Source: Mesorhabditis belari (lineage: Eukaryota > Nematoda > Chromadorea > Rhabditida > Rhabditidae). From it: a DNA stretch of 64,000 nucleotides. The translations under genes were made by a program, and so were the position numbers. The notes below the pieces were generated by a model. The model saw nothing but the letters and a program-made list of their open reading frames with translations, searched no databases and was not told the DNA's origin. The DNA lies in NCBI GenBank assembly GCA_958450365.1, contig CAUEEP010000724.1, positions 2,327,501-2,391,500 on the forward strand. The letters are read 5' to 3'. Shown one piece after another: positions 10,601-24,455 of this stretch (positions within the stretch are counted from its first letter, which is position 1; the number at the start of each line of letters is the position of its first letter).

Positions 10601-13009
10601 CGGCCGCGTAATCGCTCTCTATCTGGCACATGCCGTCGATACATAAGATTTCTTTGATTTTCAAAAAATTTCGATTGATCTAGGGGACCCTACCGTATTT
10701 CCTCTAATAAAAACCCCCGACCAACTTTAGACGTCTCGTTCCCGACCCTATTTTAAGAGATTTTGATGTTTAACATATCAAAAGATAGCCCTTAATGTGT
10801 TCTATCTTTTAGTATATTAAACATAAAAATATCTCAAAATGCGGCTGAGAACAAGGCGTTGAAAGTTGGTGGGGGCGCTCGACCCCCCTCGACCCCCCGC
10901 CCCGTCGACCCCCGCCCCCACCAACTTTAGACGCCTCGTTCTCAGCCTCATTTTGAGATATTTTTATGTTTAATATACTAAAAGATAGAACACATTAAGG
11001 GCTATCTTTTGATATGTTAAACATCAAAATCTCTTAAAATAGGGCTGAGAACGAGATGTCTAAAGTTGGTCGAGGGTGAGAGCGTTTATTAGAGGAAATA
11101 ATACGGCATCTATTATTTTCGGCGGTCGATTTTGGGGTCTCGAAAACTAGACGGGCATGCTCTTCTATTAGAATAATTACGGTGCTTGCTTAAAACTAAA
11201 GCTAAAACTCTAAAATTCGTAAAAAAAAAAGCCAATCCAATACCTTTTGATATCAATTTATATCTATTAGAGTGCATGGGAAATGATGCGTTTACCGTTT
11301 AGCACAAAGTACACACAAAAATAAGTTCTGCTTACCTGAGCCATTCGCAAAACTTTACAAAGAGCCACAAAGTGTTTAAACTTTTCCACTTATCGAATTC
11401 ATAGGCGATCCGGCATTCATTAGTGACATTTTCAAAGGGGGAAAAGGGGCAGAATGGTTCTCGAAAAAGCACTGAATATTCATATCAAAATCGGGAAAGG
11501 AGCTTCCTTTGAAAAAGATCGGTTTTCGGTTCGAAAATCGATCGGAAAGCTACAGATCTTTAAGCGAAAGATTCTAAAGACACAGATCTTAAAGCTATAG
11601 ACCTTAGAGCTATAGATCTTAGAGCTATAGCTCTTAAAGCTATAGATCTTAGAGCTATAGATCTTAGAGCTATAGCTCTTAGAGCTATAGATCTTAAAGC
11701 TATAGATCTTAAAGCTATAGATCTTAAAGCTTAACAAGTTCTCTTTACTTATCAAAGCCATTTTCAGATCCACAAATGGTCGCACACGTATTTCGGCCTC
11801 TCGAAATGGGTGATCGCTTTGCAACGCGCGCACATCATTCTCCCGAGACATCATCACAAAGTGAGTCTATTTACAGAAGCACTGCAGTAAATCAAAGCTT
11901 ACGAGAAGTTACAAGAATGGTCAGAAAGTGAGCTTGGGATTTTCGAACGACTGTTAAACTGTTTTTCTCATTACATTTAAGATAAATTGTAGTATTGTTA
12001 AACATTGTCAAGCAGCACGAGAAAAATACGAAAAAAAATCGCACGCCGGGATCGAACCCATGAGCCAGATGAAGACGTTGGTTTCATAGCCCAACTCACT
12101 ACCCACTACACCAACTCGCTCGTCGGGATGAGGGGCAAAAAGCCTCTTTTAACCCCTTGAAAGAGGCTTCTCGCCTCTTTTGATTCCTCCGTTTTCCGAG
12201 TATATGCTTAAATTTGCAACACGTTTTTCTTGAAAACCATTACCCGTGCGCAAAAAACCAAAAGCCCTATCGTACTCACCGTACTCGACTTGTGTTTGCA
12301 TCGCATTTTCGTCTCGAAATCTCACGCTCACTTCTGACGATGCAAAATCATGCACAATTTGGCAAAGAAGTAGCAAAGAAGCAAGAAGTGACAAAGAGTC
12401 GAATATCTTTATAAGGCTTACGCGCGGGCTGGATTTCAATGGCTACGTGGTGTAATGGATAGTGAGTTAGGAGACGAGGTAGCTGTTCAAGTGTTTGAAT
12501 TCTTCGAAAAGCTCCTTCTTTTTGGATCTATTCGGTGTTTCCTGTGTGCACTGAAATAGAATAAACAGTGCTAGCATGGTAAAGATTTGCTGGCAATCGG
12601 TGTATTCAACAACATAGAGGAGACTAGAAGCTAAGAGCTAGCAAAGAGATTGTAAGAGATCTAGCTAAAAGCCAGTCAAAAAACGATAGGCTTCGAGTCC
12701 TCGACTATCCATCAGAACTATCATACTCTTTTCAGATCCATCACATTTCACCACACGCCTGCTATTACTGTATCACGACAGGATGGTTGAATTACCCGCT
12801 TGAAGTTATCGATTTCTGGAGAAGAGCCGAGGTTTGTGCCTATCATTTCCGAGCAATGTAGAAACGATGATTTCAAATAGAAAGTACAAATTGCTCAGCT
12901 TCAACAAAACCTACTCTCCAAATTGAATTAATTCCAGAAAACGGTCACTTATTTGACAGGAATGCAGCCACGAGAAGATGACATGAAATGGGCAACTAAA
13001 CTCAAATAA
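1474..13009 (+). CDS. PEDS1: Plasmanylethanolamine desaturase (TMEM189/Kua/PEDS1), complete, 10 exons
   Basis: Exons: 1474-1532, 2283-2335, 2512-2652, 3129-3196, 3277-3345, 3501-3581, 4504-4572, 11768-11860, 12736-12831, 12938-13009. All junctions are GT-AG and in phase, giving 266 aa, close to the roughly 270 aa of the human protein. The family makes the vinyl-ether bond of plasmalogens in the ER membrane and is histidine-rich. Visible family blocks in order: [17 protein letters not shown] followed by hydrophobic segments, [70 protein letters not shown] and a C-terminal [10 protein letters not shown]. The conserved histidines are present. The start is the ATG of MPEDDP, just after an acceptor-like TTCTAG at 1452-1457; this choice is inferred. 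An AATAAA overlaps the stop codon. The 4573-11767 intron is about 7.2 kb and contains an antisense gene. Confidence 0.93.
1563..1643 (+). repeat. (GTT)n microsatellite
   Basis: About 26 uninterrupted copies. It creates false Cys- and Asn-repeat frames. Confidence 0.95.
2011..2172 (+). repeat. (TTCTTG)n hexamer array
   Basis: About 23 copies ending in GTTGTTGTTG, in the intron between PEDS1 exons 1 and 2 (1533-2282). Confidence 0.95.
2816..3060 (+). repeat. Minisatellite, about 19 bp
   Basis: Unit GAGCTATGGGCTTAAGCCT, in the intron between PEDS1 exons 3 and 4. Short inner palindrome GGCTTAAGCC. Confidence 0.9.
3653..4472. mobile_element. Foldback element, about 820 bp, with a tRNA-like core
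   Basis: Inverted arms of about 230 bp: left from TCTCTAATCTCGGGGGTG, right ending in the inverse (CACCCCCCTAATCTCTAAT). Shared blocks include GAAAATTGCGCTGATTCCG and GGGAAATTTTGTGGT. The spacer carries a tRNA-like sequence (3998-4076). It lies in the PEDS1 intron between exons 7 and 8. Exact ends uncertain. Confidence 0.75.
3998..4076 (+). tRNA. tRNA-like sequence in a foldback element
   Basis: A-box-like TGGTCTAAGGCGC and B-box-like TGGTCGAGTCC sit at roughly tRNA spacing for a long-variable-arm type. The acceptor ends do not pair well, so a pseudo-tRNA is likelier than a working gene. Confidence 0.4.
4912..4992 (-). tRNA. tRNA-like sequence, left arm copy
   Basis: Reads GCCTAGGGGATAATGTGC (A-box-like) to GGGTTCGATTCC (B-box). 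T-stem pairing is poor. Inverted twin of 5113-5206. Confidence 0.4.
5113..5206 (+). tRNA. tRNA-like sequence, right arm copy
   Basis: Reads GGTAGCCTAGGGGATAGTGT to GGGTTCGATTCCTC. Good internal promoter-like boxes, weak acceptor and T stems. Confidence 0.4.
5594..10644 (-). CDS. Class I bHLH-PAS transcription factor (SIM/NPAS/HIF-like), nested antisense gene
   Basis: Exons in transcription order: 10644-10570 (starts MYRRH, basic), 10378-10265 (helix-loop-helix: LRDYLPL, then [15 protein letters not shown]), 10186-10076, 9230 to about 9141 ([28 protein letters not shown]), 8346-8286 ([11 protein letters not shown]), 8225-8135 ([10 protein letters not shown]), 7436-7350, 7293-7202 (PAS-B start, [17 protein letters not shown]), 7150-7044 ([20 protein letters not shown]), 6471-6299 (LLKAGGGTL to TAICSIVG) and 5656-5594 (ends EMEFG, stop). 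Phases agree everywhere except at the 3' end of the 9230 exon: short direct repeats of a GGCTATTCACA motif expand that end, and no donor of the right phase was found. SIM, NPAS and HIF proteins dimerise with ARNT and bind DNA in the nucleus. The basic region is poorly conserved, so DNA binding may differ. The whole gene lies inside a PEDS1 intron on the opposite strand. Confidence 0.8.
5812..6145 (+). repeat. Two adjacent short arrays
   Basis: 5812-5925: ACTTCATAATGCAT / ACTTCATAATCCGT. 6003-6140: TTTAGCTACTTAA, about eight copies. Both lie in an intron of the bHLH-PAS gene. Confidence 0.85.
6815..6965 (+). repeat. Direct repeat shared with 8800-8955
   Basis: About 140 bp nearly identical (TTTGCCCTTGAAAAGTGCTC, GCTTGGGCTCCATATGGTAC, TATAGAAGTGC). 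The other copy lies inside the 8436-9030 foldback element, so this is probably a solo part of the same family. Confidence 0.8.
7937..8092 (-). tRNA. tRNA-Thr-like sequence with an expanded D-arm repeat
   Basis: TAGCTCATTGGCAGAGC (A box), then TTTCGGCAGAGC repeated about five times, a CTGGTAA loop (GGT anticodon, Thr) and GGTCCAGGGTTCGAATCCTGG (T arm). The 12-bp unit is a copy of the D-arm 3' half, so the minisatellite grew out of the tRNA itself. It cannot fold as a normal tRNA. Lies in an intron of the bHLH-PAS gene, same strand. Confidence 0.5.
8436..9030. mobile_element. Foldback element in the bHLH-PAS PAS-A intron
   Basis: Inverted arms: CACTTTTTCTGGGGTAATTT on the left, the complement of the same block ending near 9028. 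The interior holds a second copy of the block also found at 6815-6960. Confidence 0.7.
9375..9990 (+). repeat. Higher-order minisatellite, units of about 75-110 bp
   Basis: Built from GGCTTACAGTATCCTTAGTA modules alternating with TTCTTCTGGACTGTAATACT and GTAGTGAACGAGT. Five or more higher-order units, between PAS-A and the preceding exon of the bHLH-PAS gene. Confidence 0.9.
10693..11107. mobile_element. Long palindromic MITE, about 415 bp
   Basis: Nearly the whole length is two inverted arms with a short C-rich centre (GACCCCCC type, near 10890). Ends ACCGTATTTCCTCTAATAAA and the inverse near 11107. Other blocks: CAACTTTAGACGTCTCGTTC, CATATCAAAAGATAGCCCTT. It sits between the bHLH-PAS 5' exon and PEDS1 exon 8 (11768). 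Confidence 0.88.
11575..11735 (+). repeat. Minisatellite, 15 bp
   Basis: Unit AGCTATAGATCTTAA / GAGCTATAGCTCTTA, about ten copies; ends 32 bp before PEDS1 exon 8. Confidence 0.9.
12031..12124 (-). tRNA. tRNA-like sequence with T-run terminator
   Basis: GTTGGTGTAGTGGGTAGTG (A-box-like), an anticodon arm with loop CTATGAA (ATG, His-like), GGGTTCGATCCC (B box) and then eight T, a Pol III-type terminator. Acceptor pairing is imperfect. In a PEDS1 intron, antisense to it. Confidence 0.45.
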
Positions 13010-13521
13010 AAGGCCTCATTAAAAAAGAATTTTTGCTCATTTTTCGCCAAAATGTTCCTTATTCTTTTTTCTGATTACAATTCTTGCTCATTTTAGATGA
13101 TCGATGATTGATTGTGGTTCTTTTTCTGAAGATTCAAATATTTGTGTATCTGAAAAGCCTTTCCATTAAGTGCAATCATGATTTGAGGCTGGAAATTTGC
13201 GTTTTGAATCAATTTGGCAAGATATTCAACCAAAAGATCACCAAAATTTTGATTCAAAATACAAAATCCCGTCTCTAATCGTCATTCTTTTCTCGTTGAT
13301 TCTTGCATTTTAACAAAAATCTAAATCTTCCCGAATTTACTCTTTTTAAAACTTTTAGGATTTTTTAGAGTGAATTGTGAGCACAAATTATTAGCGATAT
13401 ATCAAATTTAATGTTTTGTTTCGAATAAATAAGTTGTCAAGAGAAAAATTTATCAACAAGAAAGGTTAAACATTCAAAAACAACTAAAGTAACTAACAAT
13501 TGACTACTAACAACTAGACTT

Positions 13522-17392
<3,871 letters not shown>

Positions 17393-17985
17393 ATCTGGAA
17401 GTTAACCATTTAGATAAGAGAATGACAAGGAAAACCCGTTAAAAACGAAAAGCAACCTTTCTAAATGATATTTAATGTTAAAAACTTGTAAAAATGAAAA
17501 TTAGATAGCTATTTTAGCTAGTTTTCATGACTAAACGAGTTTTTAGCTGTTGAAATTGAGCGCATTTAATATGGTGAAAGAGTGGGAGCTACGGTGCGTT
17601 ATCCATTTGATTCTCTGCAAATTTCATAATGCAACAGACAAGACTAAAACTCTGGTGTTGAAAAGCTAAAGAAAAATAATTTACAAGACTTAAAACATTT
17701 TCTGGGGTAATAAGCAATGTCGAATCGATTGGTGACTATTTTACGGCTATAAGGGTATGTTTTATACAAGCTGCGCGGTCTAAACTTTAGACTTTAAAGT
17801 AAAAACATGAACAACAGAGCAATAACTGCGCCAAAAGAAAAGCGCAAAACCATCAATAAAGATTTTTGGTGGACTTGCAAACCATTTTTAGTGCAAAGAC
17901 AATGATCTTCGTGAGTCTGAAGGTTCTCACACAAACATATTCCAGCACGCAATCACAAACACAAAGTTACACAAAAAACAGTAGT

Positions 17986-19335
17986 CCCTGGTTGATCATC
18001 ATGATCAAATTGCTGCTTTTTGACGATTCTTATGTGCTTGTCTTCGATGTCGTCTTTACCGATGGCGTTGCCAAGCTCCTCAGGGTCAACGGCGTTAAAA
18101 CCATCCGCATCACGATGGTCAAGATCATCTAAAATTCAGTATTGTATTTCGGTATGTATATCGGCTTGGAGAATCCGGCAAAAAAAAAATTACAATTATT
18201 ATACTGTTCGAGATTTTTCCTCTCAGCCATGAGTAGATCGTCAATGAGCTCGCCTTGCTTTAGATGGGTTCGGAGAATCCAATCCTTGACCATGGTTTTT
18301 GCATCACATTGGTTGAAGGATTCTTGCTGGTCGTGCAGCCAATTCTTCGACATTGCAGCTCGTTAATCCACTTTCGCTACTTTTGTCAAGGGCAAGACGA
18401 GTGTCGAAGCAGTGACGTTGAAAAAATACCAACCTTAATAAATTCCAATAAAACAGCAATAATCTAAACATACAAAAGTATTTACCTGGAAGAAAAGAGT
18501 TGGCCCTTCCCCTTCAGCATAACATTGAGCATCCTCCAGAGTATATCGTTTCTTTGTCGGGTCACGCATGATATCGCGTCTAATGAGGTGACTCAGGGAG
18601 TCCCATACACACTAGAAAAACATACAATTCACTCATCGATTCCCATAAAGACGCAATTTACATTTGCACTGATCACTACAACCCCAAAAACACTCACATT
18701 TCCTTGCTTGATCACTAGGCTGAGCTCATCATCGAAAGTCATCTTATCATCAGGAGTCAGACCGTGATACTCAAATGCGAAGAAATGCTCAAACACGACA
18801 GATTTGATGTCCCACCAAGGATTTCGCACCTTTGCGGCACAGCTGATCCACTAAAAAAACAAATATGTGAGTAGCAAATTCAAAAAATTTTTTTACCATG
18901 AAAAGCACTTTCAAATTCCGCACGAGCTTGAGACGGTCATCTATAAGAATAAGATACGCGGGCGCGATGATTAGTTGTGATGATTAGTCTATTACTTAAT
19001 AGACTAATGGGTTCTTTTCCAATATCGGGGGAGCGGTCCGATTATCGGGGGAGCGGAAGGAAAATCGGGGAGCAAATTTTGCCCCCTCGAAAAATGCATT
19101 TCTGGGACTTTTATTTTAACTGCAACGTTTTTTTTTTAATTTTTTGGCAGCGCTACATATGTCCTATATTATCCAAAGTACTGCCATAAAATCCGCGAAT
19201 TACCCGTTATTCTCACAACCTTTATATTAGATCACAAAAGTGACTTAAATATCTAACACCAAACATACCTCTACCTTCCCTATCGGCCGCCTTCTCTTTT
19301 TGCCGAACGCTCCACAATCCCGAACGAACAAATGG
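17986..19335 (-). CDS. Unrecognised spliced gene, hypothetical protein
   Basis: Exons supported by splice sites and phase: 19335-19269 (RSGLWSVRQKEKAADREGR), 18940-18897 (DRLKLVRNLKVLFM), 18850-18698 (WWDIKSVVFEHFFAFEYHG, GLTPDDKMTFDDELSLVI), 18611-18486 (CVWDSLSHLIRRDIMRDP, YTLEDAQCYAEGEG), a possible short exon 18463-18434, about 18353-18194 (KNWLHDQQESFNQCDAK, WILRTHLKQGELIDDLL) and 18128 to about 17986 (DADGFNAVDPEELGNAIGK, KQQFDHDDQPGTT). The first four join in frame. The link into the 18353 exon is not resolved, so two genes are possible. The protein is charged, with no signal peptide or clear membrane segment. The DADGFNAVDPEEL stretch loosely recalls an EF-hand loop, but I would not call it one. 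No family recognised; the first exon uses a weak GTAG acceptor. Both ends of the gene are uncertain. Confidence 0.5.
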
Positions 19336-19627
19336 CTACCTAAAAATTTATTCATTAATAGTATAATTGATCATAACAACGAAAGAAATGTAAGCGAAGT
19401 AACCAAAACAAAAACAAAAGTAACCAAAACAAAAAGAAAAGTAACCAAAATAAAACAAAAGTAACCAAAACAAAAGTTTAAAAAAAAACGTTGCAGTTAA
19501 AATAAAAGTCCCAGAAATGCATTTTTCGAGGGGGCAAAATTTGCTCCCCCGATTTTCCTTCCGCTCCCCCGATTTTCTTTCCGCTCCCCCGATAATCGGA
19601 CCGCTCCCCCGATATTGGAAAAGAACC
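19010..19627. mobile_element. hAT-like non-autonomous element, 618 bp, 8-bp target duplication
   Basis: The 8-bp sequence GACTAATG occurs at 19002-19009 and again at 19628-19635. Between them the ends are inverted copies starting GGTTCTTTTCCAATATCGGG, with arms of about 125 bp carrying repeated GGGGGAGCGG blocks. An 8-bp duplication fits hAT-type transposition. The centre holds no transposase. It holds (CAAAAGTAAC)-like simple repeats and an exon-like segment (19269-19335) that reads in frame into the neighbouring gene. Confidence 0.82.
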
Positions 19628-20136
19628 GACTAATGAAGTGTTTAATGCTTTGTTTCATGCTTTGAATCACTCTTTCAGTTAAAAGGATTTCAAATAATGA
19701 CAGTTGAATCGTTAATTTCAAGTTACGACAGCTAGCTGCTTTCTTTACTTGTTTCTCAAACTTTCTCATACTCAAACTCAGTTTCTCAAACTGTCTTGAT
19801 ATGATCTAAATCAACCAAAATTGTTCAACATCCACTCTTTTCTCATTTTCACATGATGTATATAAAGAAAGAGATACGTATAAGACCGATTTTGTGTCGT
19901 CACACGAGCACAATTGCGACGGGGAGACAAAGTGAGCGAAAATTGGGGCTCATTTCGGCGGGTGTTGGTGCAAGATGGGGAAAGTGAATCGACTCTCTCA
20001 TCGATTCATACAAACGACCATCTCTATTTTACACTTAAACTACGCTGATTGCTTACTTTAGCGTTATTTACTTGGTTCAATAAATTAGAAGGTAAAGAAA
20101 TATAGAAAAAAAGTTTTTTTATTAACCATAGACCTG

Positions 20137-20196
20137 GAATCCGATGAATGGCCTCATCACGCTTCTTGTTTCTGTTTTGTTTGTGTATAGCTGTCA
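20137..20196 (+). other. Possible signal-peptide first exon
   Basis: An ATG opens MNGLITLLVSVLFVYSCQS, a short hydrophobic leader ending in Ser/Gly, followed at once by a GT (GTAAAG). It looks like the first exon of a secreted-protein gene. No in-phase second exon was identified with confidence. Confidence 0.25.
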
Positions 20197-20247
20197 ATCA
20201 GGTAAAGGCGATTTTATACAGTGGTCCCTGTTTTTGAATACCTACCG

Positions 20248-20507
20248 TAAATACTGTAATAGTACCCCACCCCCATAATGACGGTGCGGAGCGTTGTGTA
20301 GTCTAGCTTTGAACGCGTTTTTCTCGACACTGGTTTATGCTACAATGTTCGTTTTGGTTTCAAAAAATAGCTGAAATTCAGGGCTATTTTTTGATACCTA
20401 TTGTAGCATTCTAGCATAAACCAGTGTCGAGAAAAACGCGTCCAAAGCTAGACTACACAACGCTCCGCACCGTCATTATGGAGGTGGGGTACTATTACAG
20501 TATTTAT
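20248..20507. mobile_element. Palindromic foldback MITE, about 260 bp
   Basis: Two arms of roughly 105 bp are near-perfect inverted copies, beginning TAAATACTGTAATAGTACCC and meeting near 20375. Both contain AACGCGTTTTTCTCGACACT or its complement. It would fold into one long hairpin. No coding capacity. It lies about 100 bp from the Tc1-like element. Confidence 0.85.
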
Positions 20508-20580
20508 ATGAGTATCTAATTTATAAACAAATACAGTTTATTTATGTACAGATAACAATTAAAAAACTGGAACAAAAAGT

Positions 20581-21758
20581 TTAACAAAAATTTGCAAATA
20601 GCCTCCGCAAAAGTAATGTCCTATCAACAAAAAAACCAAAAAAAATAAAAAGTAAATCAGAACTTGAGCGTCCCTTTGCTTTCACCACTTCTTGAATTTT
20701 CTCTGGCATGGAATTCGCGAGATTCTCCAAAAGATTTTTCGGAATGGTCGACCAGAGACGTTGTATGTGAAGGGCCGCTTGACTGACTGACTTGATTGAC
20801 TCAAACTTCTTTCCCTTGAGCCAGGACTTCACAAAAGACCACAAATGCTCAATTGGGTTGAGAGGTGGATTGATCAATTTGACTCGATTCGCCGCAAACC
20901 ATCCGGGTAAACGAGCCCGGGCGCCATTTCGTAGATCGTAGATTTCGTAGACCATCGTACCCATCAGCCTTGACTTGTGTTTCGGGCCATTGTCCTGGTA
21001 AAGCATCCATCCGGGAGGCATCGTTTGTGTGGCAAGAGGAAGCATATGAATCTCCATGATCATTTTGTAAGCATTGGCATCCATCGTTGCGTCTACGCGG
21101 ATTAACGAAACTACTACATTTCGCACCTAGAAAAGAACAATAAGTCACCGAAATTAAAAGCAAACTCTTACCCCAACACATCATGTTTCCTCCATTTAAT
21201 TTCAATGTCGGGCAAATGTGAATATCGCTTTCCAATCGGTCACCGGATAAGGTGATTGCCGTCTGCGCGAAATAAATTAATTTTTCTCATCTCATCAGTC
21301 TCATCAGTGAAAAGCACTTTCGTCCAACTTGCGTCCAACTTGCAGAACTTGGACCGCCAACTTGCGGAACTTGGGTCGTCCAACTTGCGGAACTTGGGTC
21401 GTCCAACTTGCGTAGGTCCTTGAAAACTGGAGGCGCTGTTTTCGATGCTCGATTTTTGTCAGAAGTTTTTGCGCAGCCCTCATTTTGTACAATCCAGCAC
21501 GATTCGTCTTCCGATCGTATCTGGTGAAACAATCTTGCCGAAACGATCCTTCATGTACTTCTTGCCATCAGTAGCATTGTGATTTGGGTGCTGTTTCACG
21601 AAATTCACTACTGCCCGATCTTCCCTCATTGTTGTAATCGGAGGACGGCTGCTTTTGAAGCCTCTATCAAGATTTCCACCGGTTTCTCCTTGTGCAAAGA
21701 TCCGCCGAAAGGTCCGGGTTGAGCACTTGAAGAGTTTTCCTGTCTTCTCCTCGGACAT
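20581..21758 (-). pseudogene. Tc1-like transposase, degenerate
   Basis: N-terminal part 21758-21480 resembles the Tc1 helix-turn-helix domain (GETGGNLDRGFKSSRPPI, NHNATDGKKYMKDRFG). Then come FTDETDE near 21300, an ICPTLKLNGGNMMCWG block, and the C-terminal part 21126-20581 with YQDNGPKHKSR and NPPLNPIEHLW. These carry the DDE-type residues: D of TDE, D of QDN, E of PIE. The QDN to PIE spacing is 47 residues rather than the 34 of Tc1, with the usual SPD replaced and about 20 residues inserted. The frame is broken several times. A 10-mer repeat (CAACTTGCGGAACTTGGGTCGTC type) disrupts 21310-21420, and an intron-like GTAAG...TTTCTAG at 21127-21170 does not restore frame. Inactive copy. Confidence 0.8.
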
Positions 21759-21936
21759 TCACCTCGACGAGCTTCTCTCACCTCGACCGCACCTCGACGA
21801 GCTTCTCTTTATCCGTGGTAAAGAGATTTGACTTACCCATCATCTAAACAATAAACTATGACTCCAAAAGTAAACTTTAAAAAACACAAAAATAAAAAAG
21901 ATGCGCATAGGACAATACTTTTGCGGAGCCGATTCT
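20603..21936. mobile_element. Tc1/mariner-superfamily transposon, degenerate full-length copy
   Basis: Inverted ends lie on both sides of the transposase: CCTCCGCAAAAGTAATGTCC at 20604 and the inverse of CTCCGCAAAAGTATTGTCCT ending near 21935. GCAAAAGTATTGTCC-type ends are common in Tc1-like transposons. The left side is next to TA; the right flank is not a clean TA, so the exact boundary is uncertain by a few bases. Confidence 0.7.
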
Positions 21937-22127
21937 CGACCTGCTGTCGATCTTTTGAGCACAAGTTCTTTTAGAATAAAGTTGGCTTTGTGAAACTTTG
22001 GCACGAGAAACTAGAAGCATTTTGAGACTTGAAGAAATAAAATTCAAACATATTGCTTTTGACTTTTGCATGGCAAACAGCACAGTTATCTTTTGATTAC
22101 AGTCACAACTGAAATTCAAGTCCCCAC

Positions 22128-22242
22128 CTCAGAATGATCCATCGTATAGCCGGAATTCTTGATTCGATCTTGTGGTGTCTGTTGCAATGTAGCTGTTGTG
22201 CTGACTGGAGATGCCTCTGTACATCCATAAAGCACTTGAATT
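22128..22242 (-). CDS. Single exon of an ACSF2-type acyl-CoA synthetase
   Basis: Acceptor GACTTAG, then IQVLYGCTEASPVSTTATLQ, PQDRIKNSGYTMDHSE, donor GTGGGG. The pattern YG-TE-SPV followed about 20 residues later by a GxxMxHxE block is the A5/A8-type core of ANL-superfamily acyl-CoA ligases, closest to ACSF2. These enzymes activate fatty acids through an acyl-adenylate. The family Thr in YGTTE is Cys here. No other exon of the gene (for example the GRSKDMI or RGGENIYP region) was found in the window, and a Tc1 element starts about 190 bp downstream on this strand. It is either a real exon with distant partners or a stranded remnant. Confidence 0.6.
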
Positions 22243-22731
22243 CTAAGTCAAACTCTTAGGCAAATTCTTAAGTCAAACTTTTCACGTTTTTTTCATTTAC
22301 CTATATTCAATGCATTTACCTATGCCATTCAATGCAAATGCCAAAATTCTTCGGAGAGAACTTTTTTGAGGTCATAGGACAATACTTAGGATCTACCATA
22401 GGACACTTACTTATACCATAGGATCATAGGACCACTGTATATTTGTGCTCGATCAAAACACACCCTTTCTGGTGCACTAATTAGTGATTTCTTCTGCCAA
22501 CTTCTGGCAACTAAAACGAGCAATTCAGTGTATTAGAAAGGGCTTCTGAGTGAAAAGTACATTGATATGAATGCGATCTTGAAACTTAAACACTTTAGAA
22601 AACGTCGAAGAATTCACTTCCACACATTCACCCGGAATCCCGACTATCTACGTGGTACAGTCATTTTCGCAGAGATTAATGAATAAAATTAGGATTGAGG
22701 ATCATACTCATGCTTTGAAAACTAGTTTCTA

Positions 22732-23247
22732 TTGGGTTGGTGAATTGAAAACTGCGAGCTATTGTCATATGTGATCGTTTGAGCATTTTCTTCAAAAGAA
22801 ACCCATTTTGGTGTCAATGGAAAAGTTGTAGAGAATCAAAAATCAAGCTTATATCCAAATTTTCAGAACGATTCAAAAACTGCTTTTCAAGAAATGCCAA
22901 ATTTACGAATTTTCACAAAACTTGCATTTCACAAAACATTTTAAGCGAAACTACTGAGTGTATCTTTTTGGAAATTTGGCTATAAGCCTCATTTTTGATT
23001 CTCTACAACTTTTCTATTGACACCAAAATGGGTTTCTTTTGAAGAAAGCGCTCAAACTGGGACATCTCCAGTCCTGAGTCTCACACTTGTCTCACACACA
23101 AACCAAAATCCTACCACGAAAGAGGAATCCGCAAATTGCCTGTAAAATGGGCAGAAGTCGTCAATAATAATGGGAATTATTTGGAATGAATTCATGGTTT
23201 TATGTTGAATAAATTTTAGTCCCGCAGTTTTCAATTCACCAACACAA
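22732..23247. mobile_element. Mariner-type MITE, 516 bp
   Basis: Ends TTGGGTTGGTGAATTGAAAA and the inverse of TTGTGTTGGTGAATTGAAAA are flanked by TA (22730-22731 and 23248-23249). The arms continue as inverted copies for well over 100 bp (GTTGTAGAGAATCAAAAAT and its complement). No transposase. The TTGGGTTGG end is shared with the elements at 40139 and 56786. Confidence 0.85.
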
Positions 23248-23412
23248 TAGTCAAAATTGCCAAAATTGCCAAATTCGTATTGCTGCCAAATCTCATAAGT
23301 TAATTATTTCGAGGTAAAAACTGTAAAGGAAGTTGTTCAGTATTTTGGCTTTAACTTTTTGCCCTTTCATCGGATCGGGCTCAATCAAAAATTTCCATTT
23401 AGGAAGACAAAG

Positions 23413-23480
23413 TCGAAACTCCAAAAGCGGTCATTTGGTGTCCCACTCATCTAGTCGGAAATCAATGTCCTGGCAAGTCT
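23413..23480 (+). other. Possible internal exon, unknown product
   Basis: After an acceptor-like CCATTTAG the plus strand reads KVETPKAVIWCPTHLVGNQC, then runs on to a stop at about 23525. No donor or partner exons are certain. No family recognised. Confidence 0.2.
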
Positions 23481-23759
23481 ACGAGAGAGCTAAAAACTTT
23501 TAAGAAAAAGTGGAATACTCTCTGACTTGAGAGTATGCGACTACTAACCTTTGCCTTTGATTAAGCCTTTGACTTGCTATTCGTCAAAAGCGCAATCTTG
23601 CGACAATAACTTTATAGAAACAAATTCTAGAACCCGATTATTTCTCCTTCTACAAATGTTGCGGTCCTTTGAACAAGGAGTGCTGTTCACATCTTCATGT
23701 TTGGGTGCTGGTTGGTTTTGAAGTTTGAAAGTATGGGTTATTGTAGAGATAGGGCACCA

Positions 23760-24125
23760 AACTCGTTGAGATAGGGGAATCAAATTTAGAGAGATAGGGA
23801 ACCAAACTTGTTGAGATAAGGAACCAAATTTAGAGAGCTAGGCAGAACGACGAAATTTTTGGTTCTGCCTAGCTGAAGAGCTAGACAGGACCAAATTTAC
23901 AGTACTTTTATCGCCTTGGCTAAGGCCTGGCTGGACCTGGCTAGGTCTGGCTAGGTCTGGCTGGACCTGGCTAGGCCTGGCTGGACCTGGTTAGGCCTGG
24001 TTGGACCTGGCTAGGTCTGGCTGGACCTGGCTAGGCCTGGCTGGACCTGGCTAGGTCTGGCTAGGGCTGGCTAGGGCTGGCTGGGGCCTGGCTAGGGCTG
24101 GCTGGGCCTGGCTAGACCTGACTTA
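23760..24125 (+). repeat. Two adjacent minisatellites
   Basis: 23760-23850: GAGATAGGGAACCAAACTTG type. 23930-24125: GGCCTGGCTGGACCTGGCTA type, a 10-bp base unit (GGCTGGACCT). Confidence 0.9.
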
Positions 24126-24208
24126 GGATAAATATCGGTAAATCGACGACTCTAATATCATTCAAAAACTGTAATCTGAAAATTTGATAAACAAATGAAG
24201 GGCTTTAC

Positions 24209-24362
24209 CTCAAACACTTTGAGGTGATGATCGTCGTTCTGCCAGTTGTCTGTCTTCTCCCTTGTGTCACAATTGTTCTCTATCGATGTTGTTGTCGGAC
24301 TCCATCGCCCAGCCCACTTTCCTCCAGCACACGACATCCGACAGTTTCTTTTCAGGTAATGC
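24209..24362 (-). CDS. Possible exon of a Cys-containing, probably extracellular protein
   Basis: Acceptor CCCTTAG, 154 nt open, donor GTAAAG. It reads NCRMSCAGGKWAGRWSPTTT, then IENNCDTREKTDNWQNDDHH. Three Cys and a WAGRW motif give it coding character. No family recognised. A 40-bp stretch (TGGCAGAACGACGATCATCA region) recurs on the opposite strand at 24953-24993. Confidence 0.4.
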
Positions 24363-24402
24363 CTAAGGGTTAGGTTTTTCAAATGATTTATAAATTTCTG
24401 GC

Positions 24403-24455
24403 TTGAGATTGAGCTTGAGCTTGAGCTTGCGCTTGAGCTTGAACTTGAGCTTGAG
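24403..24455 (+). repeat. (GAGCTT)n short array
   Basis: About eight imperfect hexamers. Confidence 0.85.
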